DNA of 64,000 nucleotides from Hyphomicrobiales bacterium (GCA_900470095.1 UBZM01000016.1:283267-347266), one strand, 5' to 3'. Shown: positions 19,203 to 28,563, counted from the stretch's first letter. Numbers and translations are program-made. The notes: generated from the sequence alone by a model not told the origin.

Positions 19203-19625
19203 ATGACAAGACCGCAGGCCATGATTTGCATCTCGCTGCGCTATGCCGATGCTCCGCGCATGTATGACTGGCTGATCGAGGCATTTGGCTTCGAGAAGCA
19301 CGCCGCCTATTACTCGGACGACGGCAGGACCCTGCTCCACGGCGAGCTTCGCATGGGCGAGAGCGTCGTGATGCTCGGCTCAGCCGACAACAATCCCTTC
19401 GGCAAGCTGGTCTCACGCCCGGCTGAGCTCGGCGGCACCACAGCCTCTCCCTATATCGCAACCGACGATATCGATGCCCGCTGCGAGCGCGCCCGCAAGG
19501 CCGGTGCCGACATCTGCATGGAGCCGACCGACCAGCCCTATGGCAGCCGTGACTTCATCTGCAAGGATCCGGAGGGCCACGTGTGGTGCTTCGGCACCTA
19601 TCGGCCGGGACCGATGGCGGGGTGA
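19203..19625 (+). CDS. VOC-family (glyoxalase/bleomycin-resistance-like) protein
   Basis: This 140-residue protein has the two beta-alpha-beta-beta-beta modules of the vicinal oxygen chelate fold: CISLRYADAPRMYDWLIEAFGFEK and DIDARCERARKAGADI, ending in DPEGHVWCFGTY, a typical VOC C-terminal motif. It resembles PhnB-like members without an assigned reaction. Putative metal ligands include His in GELR context and Glu in DPEGH. Its stop codon abuts the stop of the convergent MFS gene with no gap. Confidence 0.85.
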   Translation: MTRPQAMICISLRYADAPRMYDWLIEAFGFEKHAAYYSDDGRTLLHGELRMGESVVMLGSADNNPFGKLVSRPAELGGTTASPYIATDDIDARCERARKAGADICMEPTDQPYGSRDFICKDPEGHVWCFGTYRPGPMAG

Positions 19626-20849
19626 TCAGGCTGCCTGTAGCCGTGGCCTTGCCCGCAGCATCAGCCAGGAGACCACGGCAAGATTGATCAGGTTCCAGGC
19701 CAGCCCGTTCAGGAAGGCCACCCTGTAGGAGGCAAAGAGGTCGTAGATCAATCCTGAGATATAGCCGCCGAAGGCCATGCCGAGAATCGTCGCGGACATC
19801 ACGATACCGATCCGCACTCCCGCCTCCTTCGCTGGCAGGTACTCGCGGATGATCACCGCATACATCGGCACGATCCCGCCTTGGAACAGCCCAAAGATGC
19901 CGGTGACGATGTAGAGCGAGGTCAGCCCGTCGAAGAAGAGATAGAGGAAGAGCGCAACACCCTGCATCACCGAGCCAAGTGCCAGGGTTGCCGCTCCGCC
20001 GATCCGGTCGGAGACAAAACCGGAACCGATACGGCTGATGATGCCGAGTAGCAGCATCAGCGAAAGCATCTCGGCGCCACGCGCGACGCCGTAACCAAGG
20101 TCGCCGCAATAGGCGACGATATGGACCTGCGGCATCGACATCGCGACGCAGCAGGCGAAGCCGGCGACCGAAAGCAGCAATTGCAGCTGGTTCGCGGAAA
20201 GACCGAGATCGCCGCGAGCACCGGCACTCGAAGCCTCGGCCGCTGCCAGCGTTTCGGCGGCCGGGCGCCTGCGGAAGAACAGGGAAAGCGGCACAAGCAC
20301 AACCAGCGCCGTCAGGCCGATGCCGATATGCGTGGCGCGCCAGCCATGGTTCTGCAATCCCCAGGTGATCACCTGGGGCCAGATCACGCCCGCGAGATAG
20401 CTGCCGGATGCGCCGAAGACCACGGCGAGCCCGCGATGCTTGCGGAACCAGTGCGAGAGATCGGCGATCAGAGGCGAGAACCCCGCAGCGCCGCCGATCC
20501 CGATCAGCAGGCCGTGGGCGAGCGCGAATTGCCACAGCGTGCCGGCGAGACCCGCGAGCACATAGCCCGCACCGAGGAAGACCCCACCCATCACGATCGG
20601 AACGACGATGCCGTAACGATCGGCGATCCGGCCCATCAGGATATTGCCGAAGCCGAAACCGAGCATGACGGCGGTATAGGGCAGCGAAGCGCCCGCCCGC
20701 GCCGTGCCGAACTCAGCCTGAACGGAGGGAAGCACGACGACCACCGACCAGGTGCCGACGCAGGCGACGGTGCCGACGAGCAGCGCCATCGCCAGCCGCA
20801 GCCAGGCATAGGAGGAATCAGGCGCGTAGCGCTCGTGCTGGAGAGACAT
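19626..20849 (-). CDS. MFS transporter, OFA/monocarboxylate-porter-like
   Basis: The 407-residue protein has about twelve hydrophobic segments and the MFS loop motif GRIADRYG near residue 75, with an equivalent SDRIGG in the second half. The overall pattern (GTWSVVVVLPSVQAEF at TM1, GFSPLIADLSHWF, GLFQGGIVPMYAVIIREY) is that of oxalate/formate or monocarboxylate porters. ATG 20849 has GAGGA 4-8 bases upstream. The substrate is unknown. The neighbouring acetolactate synthase and aldehyde dehydrogenase genes on the same strand hint at organic-acid metabolism, but that link is inference. Confidence 0.88.
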   Translation of the reverse strand: MSLQHERYAPDSSYAWLRLAMALLVGTVACVGTWSVVVVLPSVQAEFGTARAGASLPYTAVMLGFGFGNILMGRIADRYGIVVPIVMGGVFLGAGYVLAGLAGTLWQFALAHGLLIGIGGAAGFSPLIADLSHWFRKHRGLAVVFGASGSYLAGVIWPQVITWGLQNHGWRATHIGIGLTALVVLVPLSLFFRRRPAAETLAAAEASSAGARGDLGLSANQLQLLLSVAGFACCVAMSMPQVHIVAYCGDLGYGVARGAEMLSLMLLLGIISRIGSGFVSDRIGGAATLALGSVMQGVALFLYLFFDGLTSLYIVTGIFGLFQGGIVPMYAVIIREYLPAKEAGVRIGIVMSATILGMAFGGYISGLIYDLFASYRVAFLNGLAWNLINLAVVSWLMLRARPRLQAA

Positions 20850-21053
20850 GTTTCCTCGCCGGCCGATTTCGGAGAACGGCTCTCTTATGACGCGGCGATG
20901 ATTAGGCACCGCGCCCCCCTGCGGCAAGCGCGCCGGCCGCAGTGGGGCACCGCGTCGGCAGCGCGACGCGGCAGTTCCGGCATGCCAAAGGCAGATGGCG
21001 CGCGGGGGGCTTAACCCTCAGCCTGCCAGACTTCGGTTCGTCCCTGGATCAGG

Positions 21054-22436
21054 CTACGGACGCCGCATCATGATCATCTTCTCCTGCGCCATCTCACGCA
21101 TGGTGAAGGGAATGCCGCCAATGCCGTAGCCGGATTCGCGCCGGCCCGCGAAGGGCATCCAGTCGGTCCGAAATGCGGTGGGATCGTTGATCATCACCGC
21201 GGAGGCATCGAGACGGTCTGCAGCCCGCATCGCGACATCGATATCCTGCGCGAAGACGCTGGCCTGGAACGCGACCGGGAGCGAATTCGCCTGCGCGATC
21301 GCGTCGTCGAGCCGCCGATAGCGATAGACGCAAGTCACGGGCCCGAAGACCTCTTCGCGCGAGACCTTTGCCTCAGCGGATGGGTCAAGCAGCACGGTTG
21401 GCTGCAGGGTCGTTTCCGAGATGCGGCCGCCGCCAACCGCGAGCTTCGCCCCACCGCTCACGGCCTCCTCGACCCATGAGGCGATCCGGTCGGCCTCGCG
21501 GGGATGGATCAGCGGTCCGACCTCGGTATCGGCAAGCGTCGGATCTCCAACACGCAGTTTCGCGACACGCGCGACCAAGCGTTCCGTGAACGCCGCGGCG
21601 ATCTCCTCATGCACGAAGATGCGCTGCGTCGACACGCAGACCTGTCCTGCATGATAGTAGCCGCCCTTAACGACCGGCTCGATGATCCGGTCGAGATCGG
21701 CGCTGCGATCGACGATCGCGGGTGCCGCGCCGCCATGCTCCAGCGCCGAGCGTGCACCATGGGCGAGCTTGCTGTGCAGATACCAGCCGACCTTCGCCGA
21801 GCCGATGAAGCTCAGGAAGCCGATGCGGCGGTCTGTCGCCAGTTTCTCGGCGAGCGTGTTGCTTTCCGGAATGAAGCTCTGGCACCAGGCCTCAGGCAAG
21901 CCGGCTTCGTGAACGAGAGCCACGAAGTCTCGGCAGGAAAGCGGCGTCGGGCCTGCCGGTTTGATAATCACCGGGCAGCCGACAGCGATCGCCGGAGCGA
22001 CCTGATGCACGATCAGGTTCAGCGGGTGGTTGAAGGCCGAGATCGCAGCGACGATCCCGATCGGCTCCTTGGTGGTGAAGGCCCAGCGGCCCGCTCCCGC
22101 CGCCGAGAGGCCCATCGGAATCTCGCGCCCGGCAAAATTCCGCAGCTCGTCGGCAGCATTGTGCACGCCGTCGATTGCGCGGGTGGTTTCTACGATGGCG
22201 TCCGGCAGCGGCTTGCCGCCCTCGCGCGCGATCTGCATGGCAAAATGATCGCGTCGGGCGTCCATGAGACTGGCCAGTCGCCGCAGAATGGCGATGCGCT
22301 CATAGGGCTTCAGCCAACCATCCCGATCCCGGAACACGCGCTCGGCCGCCTGCAGCTTGGCTTCGAGCGCGGCAGCGTCATCGGTCTCGATCTCAGTGAT
22401 AGGAGCGCGGTCAAAGGCTTGAACAACCTGCAGCAT
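21054..22436 (-). CDS. NAD(P)-dependent aldehyde dehydrogenase
   Basis: This 460-residue ALDH-superfamily enzyme has the cofactor-site segment VIIKPAGPTPLSCRDFVALV, the catalytic Glu in LEHGGAAPAIVD (in the ELGG-equivalent position, reading EHGG), and the catalytic Cys in GQVCVSTQRIFV. The C-terminal GYGIGGIPFTMREM segment is standard. Start ATG 22436 is 13 bases after the stop of the acetolactate-synthase-like gene, so the two form an operon. It probably oxidises an aldehyde made by, or consumed alongside, its ThDP-dependent partner. Substrate is not assignable from sequence. Confidence 0.9.
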   Translation of the reverse strand: MLQVVQAFDRAPITEIETDDAAALEAKLQAAERVFRDRDGWLKPYERIAILRRLASLMDARRDHFAMQIAREGGKPLPDAIVETTRAIDGVHNAADELRNFAGREIPMGLSAAGAGRWAFTTKEPIGIVAAISAFNHPLNLIVHQVAPAIAVGCPVIIKPAGPTPLSCRDFVALVHEAGLPEAWCQSFIPESNTLAEKLATDRRIGFLSFIGSAKVGWYLHSKLAHGARSALEHGGAAPAIVDRSADLDRIIEPVVKGGYYHAGQVCVSTQRIFVHEEIAAAFTERLVARVAKLRVGDPTLADTEVGPLIHPREADRIASWVEEAVSGGAKLAVGGGRISETTLQPTVLLDPSAEAKVSREEVFGPVTCVYRYRRLDDAIAQANSLPVAFQASVFAQDIDVAMRAADRLDASAVMINDPTAFRTDWMPFAGRRESGYGIGGIPFTMREMAQEKMIMMRRP

Positions 22437-22449
22437 CGTCACTCTCCGG

Positions 22450-24105
22450 TCAGGCCAGCTCGATATCGGGCGTGCGGTTGCGCAACTCGTCCACCAGAAC
22501 GCGCGTGTTCTCGGAATAGTCGATCGGCACCTCGACGAGATGAACGCCGCCCCCCGCGAACGCGGCTTCCAGCGTCGGAGCAAGGTCCTCCGCCGTGGAG
22601 ACGCGCGAACCCTTCGCGCCATAGGCCTCGGCATAACGGACGAAATCCGGATTGCCGAAGGTCAGGCCGAAATCCGGGAAATTATCGACCGCCTGCTTCC
22701 AGCGGATCATGCCATAGGCATTGTCGTTCAGGATGACGACAACGAGGTTGAGGCCGAGCCGGACGGCGGTTTCCATCTCCTGCGAGTTCATCATGAAGCC
22801 GCCATCGCCGCAGACAGCCATGACGCGGCGCTCGGGATACAGCATCGCCGCCATCATCGCCGAGGGCAGCCCCGCCCCCATCGTGGCGAGCGCATTGTCG
22901 AGCAGCAGCGTGTTGGCCACATGAGTGCGGTAGTTTCGGGCGAACCAGATCTTGTACATGCCATTGTCGAGGCAGACGATGCCATCCTCGGGCATCACCT
23001 GGCGTACGTCATGGACGATGCGCTGGGGCGTGATCGGAAAGCGATCCTCGTCGGCACGGTCGTTGATCCGCGCCAGGATCCTTTGGCGCAGGTCGAGCAG
23101 CGACACATCGGGTTCGAGCTTGCCGCCGAGCCGTTCGGCGAGCTGCGTCACGGTCGCGCCGATATCGCCGATCACCTCGGCGTCGGGATGGTAGACCTGC
23201 TCCACATTGGCGGACTGATAGCCGACATGGATCACCTTCGGGCCGCCGGCGCTCTGCATCAGGAAGGGCGGCTTCTCGACCGTGTCGTGACCGATCGAGA
23301 TGATCAGGTCGGCCCGATTCACGGCTTCATGGACATAGTCGCGTTCAGAGAGGGCCGCGGTCCCCATATAGAGGTTCGAGCCGCCGGTGACCGCGCCCTT
23401 GCCCATCTGGGTGTTGAAGAACGGCAGCCTTGTGCGCCGTACGAAGGCCGAGAGCGCCTCGACAAGACGCGGCCGATTGCCGGCAGCGCCGATCATGACC
23501 AGTGGCCTCTTTGCCGCCAGGATCATCTCCGCTGCGCGGTCGAGCGCCACGGTCTGGGCAACCGGCTGCTCGAGCGGATGAACCGGAATCACGGGGATGT
23601 CGTCGATCTCCTCGGCAGCGACATCCTCGGGCAGCTCGAGATGCACCGGCCCCGGCCGTTCCTCCATCGCAACGCGGAAGGCGTCGCGTACAGCAGCCGG
23701 AATGCTGGCGGCGCTCACGATCTGCCGTGTCATCTTGGTCAGCGGCTTCATCGAGGCGACGACATCGACGATCTGGAAACGCGCCTGCTTGGCGGTCATG
23801 ATCGCCTTCTGGCCGGTGATCATGATCATCGGCATGGCGCCGAGATGGGCATAGGCCGCGCCCGTGGAAAAATTCAGGGCGCCCGGTCCGAGCGTCGCGA
23901 TGCAGACCCCCGGTCGGCCCGTCAGCCGCCCATGCGTCGCTGCCATGAAGGCTGCAGCCTGCTCATGCCGCGTCAGGACGAGCTTGATGCCGGAATTGCG
24001 GAGGGACTCGACGACATCGAGATTCTCCTCGCCCGGCACGCCGAAGATGCAGTCGACGCCCTCATTCTCGAGCGCCGCTACCAGGAGATCGGACCCCTTC
24101 TTCAT
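22450..24105 (-). CDS. Acetolactate-synthase-like ThDP enzyme, large-subunit type
   Basis: This 551-residue protein shows the three-domain ThDP fold. The N-terminal catalytic Glu is in TRHEQAAAFMAATHGRLTG, the central domain has PLVMIGAAGNRP, and the C-terminal ThDP/Mg site is GDGGFMMNSQEMETAVRL ending in NDNAYGMI. The GFMMNSQE and NDNxYGMI patterns resemble catabolic AlsS rather than biosynthetic IlvB. No small regulatory subunit (ilvN/ilvH) or acetolactate decarboxylase gene is adjacent. ATG 24105 is favoured over GTG 24108 by spacing from AAAGG. It is co-transcribed with the aldehyde dehydrogenase, an arrangement that suggests a carboligase/lyase acting on a 2-oxo acid or aldehyde. Confidence 0.88.
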   Translation of the reverse strand: MKKGSDLLVAALENEGVDCIFGVPGEENLDVVESLRNSGIKLVLTRHEQAAAFMAATHGRLTGRPGVCIATLGPGALNFSTGAAYAHLGAMPMIMITGQKAIMTAKQARFQIVDVVASMKPLTKMTRQIVSAASIPAAVRDAFRVAMEERPGPVHLELPEDVAAEEIDDIPVIPVHPLEQPVAQTVALDRAAEMILAAKRPLVMIGAAGNRPRLVEALSAFVRRTRLPFFNTQMGKGAVTGGSNLYMGTAALSERDYVHEAVNRADLIISIGHDTVEKPPFLMQSAGGPKVIHVGYQSANVEQVYHPDAEVIGDIGATVTQLAERLGGKLEPDVSLLDLRQRILARINDRADEDRFPITPQRIVHDVRQVMPEDGIVCLDNGMYKIWFARNYRTHVANTLLLDNALATMGAGLPSAMMAAMLYPERRVMAVCGDGGFMMNSQEMETAVRLGLNLVVVILNDNAYGMIRWKQAVDNFPDFGLTFGNPDFVRYAEAYGAKGSRVSTAEDLAPTLEAAFAGGGVHLVEVPIDYSENTRVLVDELRNRTPDIELA

Positions 24106-24204
24106 CACTCGCTGCCTTTCACAAGAGCACTGCCTCGGGCGCTGAGGCTAGAGCGCCGCAGCACGAAGGGAAAGCGTCATCGGTGACGATCGTCTTATGC
24201 CGCT

Positions 24205-24480
24205 CACCTGGACCCCGAAGGGCGCAAGGACATCAGCGCGACCTTCCTTCAGCTCCTCCCTATCGTCCACCTTCGGCCAGGGCCTCAGCCTCTCTCAATA
24301 CCGAGCCAAGTTACGACTGGATCGCCGGCAATGGACGGCTCCCGTCAATGTCGGCGTCGGCCACGTATTCATGGTCGGCAACCAGGCGGTGACCGCCGGA
24401 TTTGGCGTCCAGTATTGTGCAGTCAGACCAACCGAAAGGCCGTACTTGGGCGTGGGGGCCACACTGATCTTCCTCCTCCA
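24205..24480 (+). pseudogene. Remnant of a porin-like/MetA-pathway transporter C-terminus, frameshifted
   Basis: Pieces of one protein appear in successive frames: KDISATFLQLLPIV (from 24226), then LNTEPSYDWIAGN, then RQWTAPVNVGVGHVFMVGNQ and AGFGVQYCAVRPTERPYLGVG with LIFLL. From memory these match in order the C-terminus of outer-membrane proteins annotated as phenol-degradation MetA-pathway or neuromodulin-like transporters, which typically have LQPF, NTExxYDW, QWTVPVN and a final hydrophobic strand. At least two frameshifts separate the pieces and no start is present. It lies between the acetolactate synthase and ketopantoate reductase genes. Confidence 0.6.
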
Positions 24481-24549
24481 GGAGAAACTGGAGTGGCGCG
24501 CGCGGGCGTCCGGCTTGCTGAGGATCCAGCCGTTCGGCATCCTTACCCG

Positions 24550-25569
24550 ATGGCAGGGATCTGCATCTACGGTGCCGGTTCAGTCGGCTGCTATATCGGC
24601 GGGCGGCTGCTCGCGGCCGGCGCCGATGTCAGATTCGTCGGGCGTGAGCGCATCGCCTCCGACATTCGCGGGCATGGCCTAGCACTGTCGCATTACCAGG
24701 GTGGCCACTGGCGGCTCCCGCCCTCGGCCATCGATTTCTCGACCAATGCCGAGGTTGCGAAGAGGGCCGGACTGGTCCTGGTGACCGTGAAGTCGGCTGC
24801 CACACGTACTGTGGCTCTCGAACTGGCAAAAGTTCTCCCGCCCGGGACCGTCGTCATCAGCTTCCAGAACGGCTTTGGCCATGCGGACCGGCTGCATACG
24901 GCCTTGCCAGGGCGAACCGTGCTACAGGGCATGGTCCCGTTCAATGTGGTGACGTTGGGGCCAGGCATCTTCCATCAGGCGTCGCAAGGCGCACTCGCTG
25001 TCGAGGCGCATGTGGAGCTTGCTCCCCATCTCGCAGCCTTCGCATTCTCCGGGCTGCCGCTCAGCCAGTACCGCGACATCGTGCCGGTTCAATGGGCTAA
25101 GCTGCTGTTCAACCTCAACAATGCGATCAACGCGCTCGCCAACATCCCTCTGAAGGAAGAACTGTCACAACGCGCCTACCGGCGTTGCCTTGCGCTGGCA
25201 CAAGCGGAGGCACTCGCCCTGCTCGAACGCTCAGGCATTCGTCCGGCCCGGCTGACGCCATTGCCAGCCAGCTGGCTTCCCCGGCTGCTCGATGCGCCTG
25301 ACTGGCTGTTTGCAAGGCTGGCGAGCAAGATGCTGATGATCGACCCGGTCGCGCGCTCCTCGATGGCGGATGATCTTGCAGCCGGGCGCCCGACCGAGAT
25401 CGACTGGATCAATGGCGAGGTGCTGCGCCTAGCCGAGCAGCACGGAACACGCGCGCCAGTGAACGAGCGGCTGCATGCATTGGTGCATGCGGCCGAGAGC
25501 GGCACCACGCGCCGACATTGGTCCGGAGAATCCCTGCTCGCGGAACTGCTGCAGGCGGCAGGCGCGTAG
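24550..25569 (+). CDS. 2-dehydropantoate 2-reductase family protein
   Basis: This 339-residue enzyme begins with a Rossmann NADP site, ICIYGAGSVGCYIGGRLLAAG. It has the family substrate/catalytic segment PVQWAKLLFNLNNAINAL (catalytic Lys in VQWAK) and a C-terminal DWINGEVLRLAEQHGTRAPVN, equivalent to the conserved E-x-x-x-x-G-x-P region. The family reduces ketopantoate to pantoate in coenzyme A synthesis, but many paralogues act on other 2-oxo acids. ATG 24550 is the first Met consistent with the Rossmann strand. No pan genes are adjacent, so panE is not claimed. Confidence 0.86.
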   Translation: MAGICIYGAGSVGCYIGGRLLAAGADVRFVGRERIASDIRGHGLALSHYQGGHWRLPPSAIDFSTNAEVAKRAGLVLVTVKSAATRTVALELAKVLPPGTVVISFQNGFGHADRLHTALPGRTVLQGMVPFNVVTLGPGIFHQASQGALAVEAHVELAPHLAAFAFSGLPLSQYRDIVPVQWAKLLFNLNNAINALANIPLKEELSQRAYRRCLALAQAEALALLERSGIRPARLTPLPASWLPRLLDAPDWLFARLASKMLMIDPVARSSMADDLAAGRPTEIDWINGEVLRLAEQHGTRAPVNERLHALVHAAESGTTRRHWSGESLLAELLQAAGA

Positions 25570-25620
25570 GAGCAGCGGATGCCTCGGCAATAGCTGGTCA
25601 GAATGAACGTGCGCCGCCGC

Positions 25621-27366
25621 TCAGGCGCTACCGGTCAGCGGGGCATAGGCTGCGGCATCCAGTGGCCGGCCGAGCAAATAGCCCTGCGTCGAGTCACAAC
25701 CCTCGCAGATCAGGAAGTCGAGCTGTTCGGGTGTTTCGACGCCTTCCGCCACCACCTCGATGCCCAGCGCATGCCCAAGCTGGATGATGGCGCGGGTGAT
25801 CGCAACGGCTTCGAGCGTGACGCCGAGCGTTGCGACGAAGCTGCGATCGATCTTCAGAGTCGTCAGAGGAAAGCGGTGAAGATAGGACAGCGACGAATAG
25901 CCGGTGCCGAAATCATCGAGAGCGATCCGCACGCCAAGTGCGCGCAGGCGCGACAGGGTTGCCATGGCGCGGTCGGCATCGGTGACCATCACCCCTTCGG
26001 TAATCTCGAGTTCCAGCCGCTCCGGATCGAGGCCGGTCTCCCTCAGCACCTCCTCCACGAGGCCGGGCAACGCGTCAGCCGCGAATTCGAGCGGCGAGAT
26101 GTTGACGGAGATCCTGAGAGGCTCTTTCCAGCGCACCGCTTCGCGGCAGGCCGCGCGAAGGACGTGAGCCCCAAGCGCGGCGATAAGCCCGCCCTCCTCC
26201 GCTGCTGGGATGAACAAGGACGGCGAGACGACGCCGCGTGAAGGGTGGCGCCAGCGTGCCAATGCCTCGAACCCGACGACGCTGCCATCCGCCCGGAACT
26301 GCGGCTGATAATGCAACAGGATCGCCCCGGTCTCGATGGCCTGGCGCAGATGCGCGCGCAGATCGAGACGTTCGCGCTCGCGCTCCTGCTCGGCAAAGTC
26401 AAACATCCGGATGCGGCTGCGCCCTTCGGTCTTGGCGAGACGCAAGGCCGCATTCGCGGCGTCGAGCAATCCCGTTTCGCTGTCGCTGTCCTCGGGGAAC
26501 CGGGCGCAGCCCATGCTGACGCTCACCGCATGACGCGCCGTTCCGTCGATGAAATCCGCTTCGAGCGCAAAGCGCACCTGCTCAGCCTGCAACAGACCAT
26601 GCTCGCCACCAGGGGAGTGCCGCGACACCAGGACGAACTCGTCACTGCCCATTCGCGCCGCGAAGCCGCCCTCGATAGATCCCAGACGCCTGGCGAGTTC
26701 GATCAGGAGGCCGTCTCCAGTCGCCTGGCCATATTCATCATTGAAACACTTGAAGCGGTCGGGATCGATCCGCATCACCAGGAAGCTCTCGCCTTCATGC
26801 TTTGCGCGTTCCATGCGCTCGGCCAGATACGAGCGAAGAGCGAAGCGGTTCGGAAGCCCCGTCAGTGCATCGTTGCGGGATAGATGGGCGATCTTCTTCT
26901 CGGCATGCTTTCGCTCGCTGATGTCGACGAGCAGATTGAAGCCCCCAACGAGCCTGCCGCTGCCATCGAAGAGCGGCGTCGGGAATGGCATGAAAGGGAT
27001 GCAGCTCCCATCCGGCCGCTCGGCCTGCGCCTCGACGCCCCGGATGGCTCGCCCCTCGCGCAGCGCAATCGCCATCGGGCACTGATCATGCGGCAGATGT
27101 TGACCGTCCTTGGTCAGCAAGCGGTGCGTGATACACCAGAAATCTGCGCCAATTCGTGGTTCACGACCGGCGAATTCGGCAGCGGCGCGATTGAAGTAGG
27201 TCAGGCGCCCATCCGCATCCGTGACATAGACGGCAGCGGGAAGCTGATCGAGGACGCTCGCAAGCCAGGCGTTATCCGCAGCGCGAGAGCCTAGTAGCGG
27301 CATTGCAGCAACAAGGGGCGTGAGATCCGCGTCGCTCCCGCCGAAAGTCGCAAGCCCGGATATCAC
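25621..27366 (-). CDS. PAS-GGDEF-EAL cyclic-di-GMP protein, probably a phosphodiesterase
   Basis: The 581-residue protein has a PAS/PAC domain (about 33-150), a GGDEF domain (about 160-320) and an EAL domain (about 330-575). The GGDEF signature is altered to GSDEF (240-244), which may weaken or abolish cyclase activity. The EAL domain looks complete: EAL 367-369, SVNIS about 420, ITEG about 456, DDFGTGYSS from 484, KIDRSF about 505 and AEGVET about 535. It likely degrades c-di-GMP in response to a PAS-bound signal. The GTG start at 27366 is uncertain; ATG 27303 would shorten it by 21 residues without loss of domains. It lies next to the AT-rich region 27370-27691. Confidence 0.9.
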   Translation of the reverse strand: MISGLATFGGSDADLTPLVAAMPLLGSRAADNAWLASVLDQLPAAVYVTDADGRLTYFNRAAAEFAGREPRIGADFWCITHRLLTKDGQHLPHDQCPMAIALREGRAIRGVEAQAERPDGSCIPFMPFPTPLFDGSGRLVGGFNLLVDISERKHAEKKIAHLSRNDALTGLPNRFALRSYLAERMERAKHEGESFLVMRIDPDRFKCFNDEYGQATGDGLLIELARRLGSIEGGFAARMGSDEFVLVSRHSPGGEHGLLQAEQVRFALEADFIDGTARHAVSVSMGCARFPEDSDSETGLLDAANAALRLAKTEGRSRIRMFDFAEQERERERLDLRAHLRQAIETGAILLHYQPQFRADGSVVGFEALARWRHPSRGVVSPSLFIPAAEEGGLIAALGAHVLRAACREAVRWKEPLRISVNISPLEFAADALPGLVEEVLRETGLDPERLELEITEGVMVTDADRAMATLSRLRALGVRIALDDFGTGYSSLSYLHRFPLTTLKIDRSFVATLGVTLEAVAITRAIIQLGHALGIEVVAEGVETPEQLDFLICEGCDSTQGYLLGRPLDAAAYAPLTGSA

Positions 27367-27369
27367 GGC

Positions 27370-27691
27370 GCCCGCTGCGTTTGCGCGTCATGATCAAGAG
27401 CGTCTGGGTCGGCAGCAGCCCGATGCATCGAGGAATCCGTGTCGCCTCATTCTGTGGTCACTGAGCGATGACAGCACGGAGATGCCAATAAAAGATTAAG
27501 CCTCCGATCAAATGAGAGGGAGAGAGCCCGACACAGAGAAATAATGAGAACGAAACATCTCAAACGACAAGCTCACTACAATGAAATACATCGCATACTT
27601 GAAATATATACATAGTCTCGTAAGAAAAAATTGGATCAATATAAAAAGCGACGCAAAGTAAAACACAATAGCCGCCAGATTTCCGGAGTCT
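27370..27691. other. AT-rich intergenic stretch
   Basis: Bases about 27480-27690 are much richer in A+T than the rest of the window, with runs such as AATATATACAT and AAGAAAAAATTGG. A minus-strand frame (ATG 27708 or 27720 to 27508) would encode a hydrophobic 66-70 residue peptide with LAAIVFYFASLFILIQFFL. In AT-rich DNA such hydrophobic frames arise easily by chance. CAGGGAG lies directly before ATG 27708. No repeat or terminator was recognised. Confidence 0.4.
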
Positions 27692-27979
27692 CTACCTAAA
27701 AATGGCATCTCCCTGCTCATCGATGAGTTGCTGCCCCTTCAACAAGGTAAAGTCGGCGGCCTCCGCCACACCGGGGAAACGATCGGCCCGTACGAAGCGA
27801 TGCGTCTTCAGGTCACCATCGACGTCCTTCTCGATGACGCCGCAGAGCTGATACTGCCCGCCCTCCTGGTAGGGCGTGGCGTGAATCGTGAAGCCTCTGT
27901 GCTCCAAAGTCTTGAGCGGCCCAGGAGCCGGTTTCTCGGCCTTCTCACCAAGGCCGAACAGGGATTTCAGGAATGACAT
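27692..27979 (-). CDS. HlyU family protein
   Basis: This 95-residue protein starts MSFLKSLFGLGEKAEKPAPG and contains HRGFTIHATPYQEGGQYQLCGVIEKD, the core of the HlyU family. It ends in RFPGVAEAADFTLLKGQQLIDEQGD. In Vibrio HlyU is a winged-helix activator of haemolysin genes. The alphaproteobacterial family members are short and largely uncharacterised. ATG 27979 has an exact GGAGG 4 bases upstream, which decides the start over the longer frame. Confidence 0.85.
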   Translation of the reverse strand: MSFLKSLFGLGEKAEKPAPGPLKTLEHRGFTIHATPYQEGGQYQLCGVIEKDVDGDLKTHRFVRADRFPGVAEAADFTLLKGQQLIDEQGDAIFR

Positions 27980-28147
27980 GCGGCCTCCATAGCGATCTCG
28001 ATCTCTATAAGGCAGAAACTGCGAGAGCGGGAGCCGGCCTCGTGTATCTTCACACATATTGAGTGGCGCGAGTGCTCGGTGCTCGTCAACCATCATACAA
28101 CTCCCCATCAAGCGTGTCCCTCTGCCTCCTTGCCACACACAGCGTTT

Positions 28148-28168
28148 AATACCATACTGTATGGTATT
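28148..28168. promoter_or_regulatory. Perfect palindromic operator, probably for the TetR regulator
   Basis: Ten-base arms AATACCATAC and GTATGGTATT are exact reverse complements around a single T. The site ends 23 bases before ATG 28192 of the membrane-protein/TetR operon. Size, symmetry and position are typical of a TetR-family dimer site that autoregulates its own operon. Confidence 0.8.
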
Positions 28169-28191
28169 GAACGGACATCGAGAGCACCCGG

Positions 28192-28563
28192 ATGAATGGT
28201 TGGTTCCTGGCCGCTGCCGCGATCGCAGTCTTGACCTGCGTGATCCATGTCTGGCTCGGTGGGCGCGAAGTTGCCCAGCCGCTCCTTGCCTCCGGCGGGT
28301 TGGGCAAAGTGCCCAAATTCACCAATTACTATTGCTGGCACCTGGTCACGATCGTGCTGGCGGGGCTCGCGCTCGCCTTCGGTCTCGTTGCCTGGCACGC
28401 AGGCAGCCGCGACCTTGGGGCGTTTGCGACAGGGTGCGCTGGGCTCTTCGCCCTCTGGAATCTAGCCATGATCCGGCGCTTCCGGCTGAGACCCACTCAT
28501 TTCCCGCAATGGGCCCTGTTCTTTCCCATGGCCGCATGCGGCGCACTGGGCCTGTGGTGGTGA
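28192..28563 (+). CDS. Small four-helix membrane protein of unknown function
   Basis: The 123-residue product has four hydrophobic segments (about 4-22, 48-68, 75-92, 105-122) linked by short polar loops, for example HVWLGGREVAQP and FTNYYCWH. I do not recognise the family. The TetR gene begins within its stop codon (GTGA, 28560-28563), so the pair is translationally coupled and controlled by the palindrome 24 bases upstream. The arrangement suggests a small-molecule-inducible membrane function such as export or stress protection, but this is inference. Confidence 0.8.
   Translation: MNGWFLAAAAIAVLTCVIHVWLGGREVAQPLLASGGLGKVPKFTNYYCWHLVTIVLAGLALAFGLVAWHAGSRDLGAFATGCAGLFALWNLAMIRRFRLRPTHFPQWALFFPMAACGALGLWW

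Noticed and set aside
21504..24186. Two long plus-strand frames (21504-22736 and 22540-24186) opposite the aldehyde dehydrogenase and ThDP enzyme
   Set aside because: Both genes underneath carry complete family motifs; the opposite frames have none.
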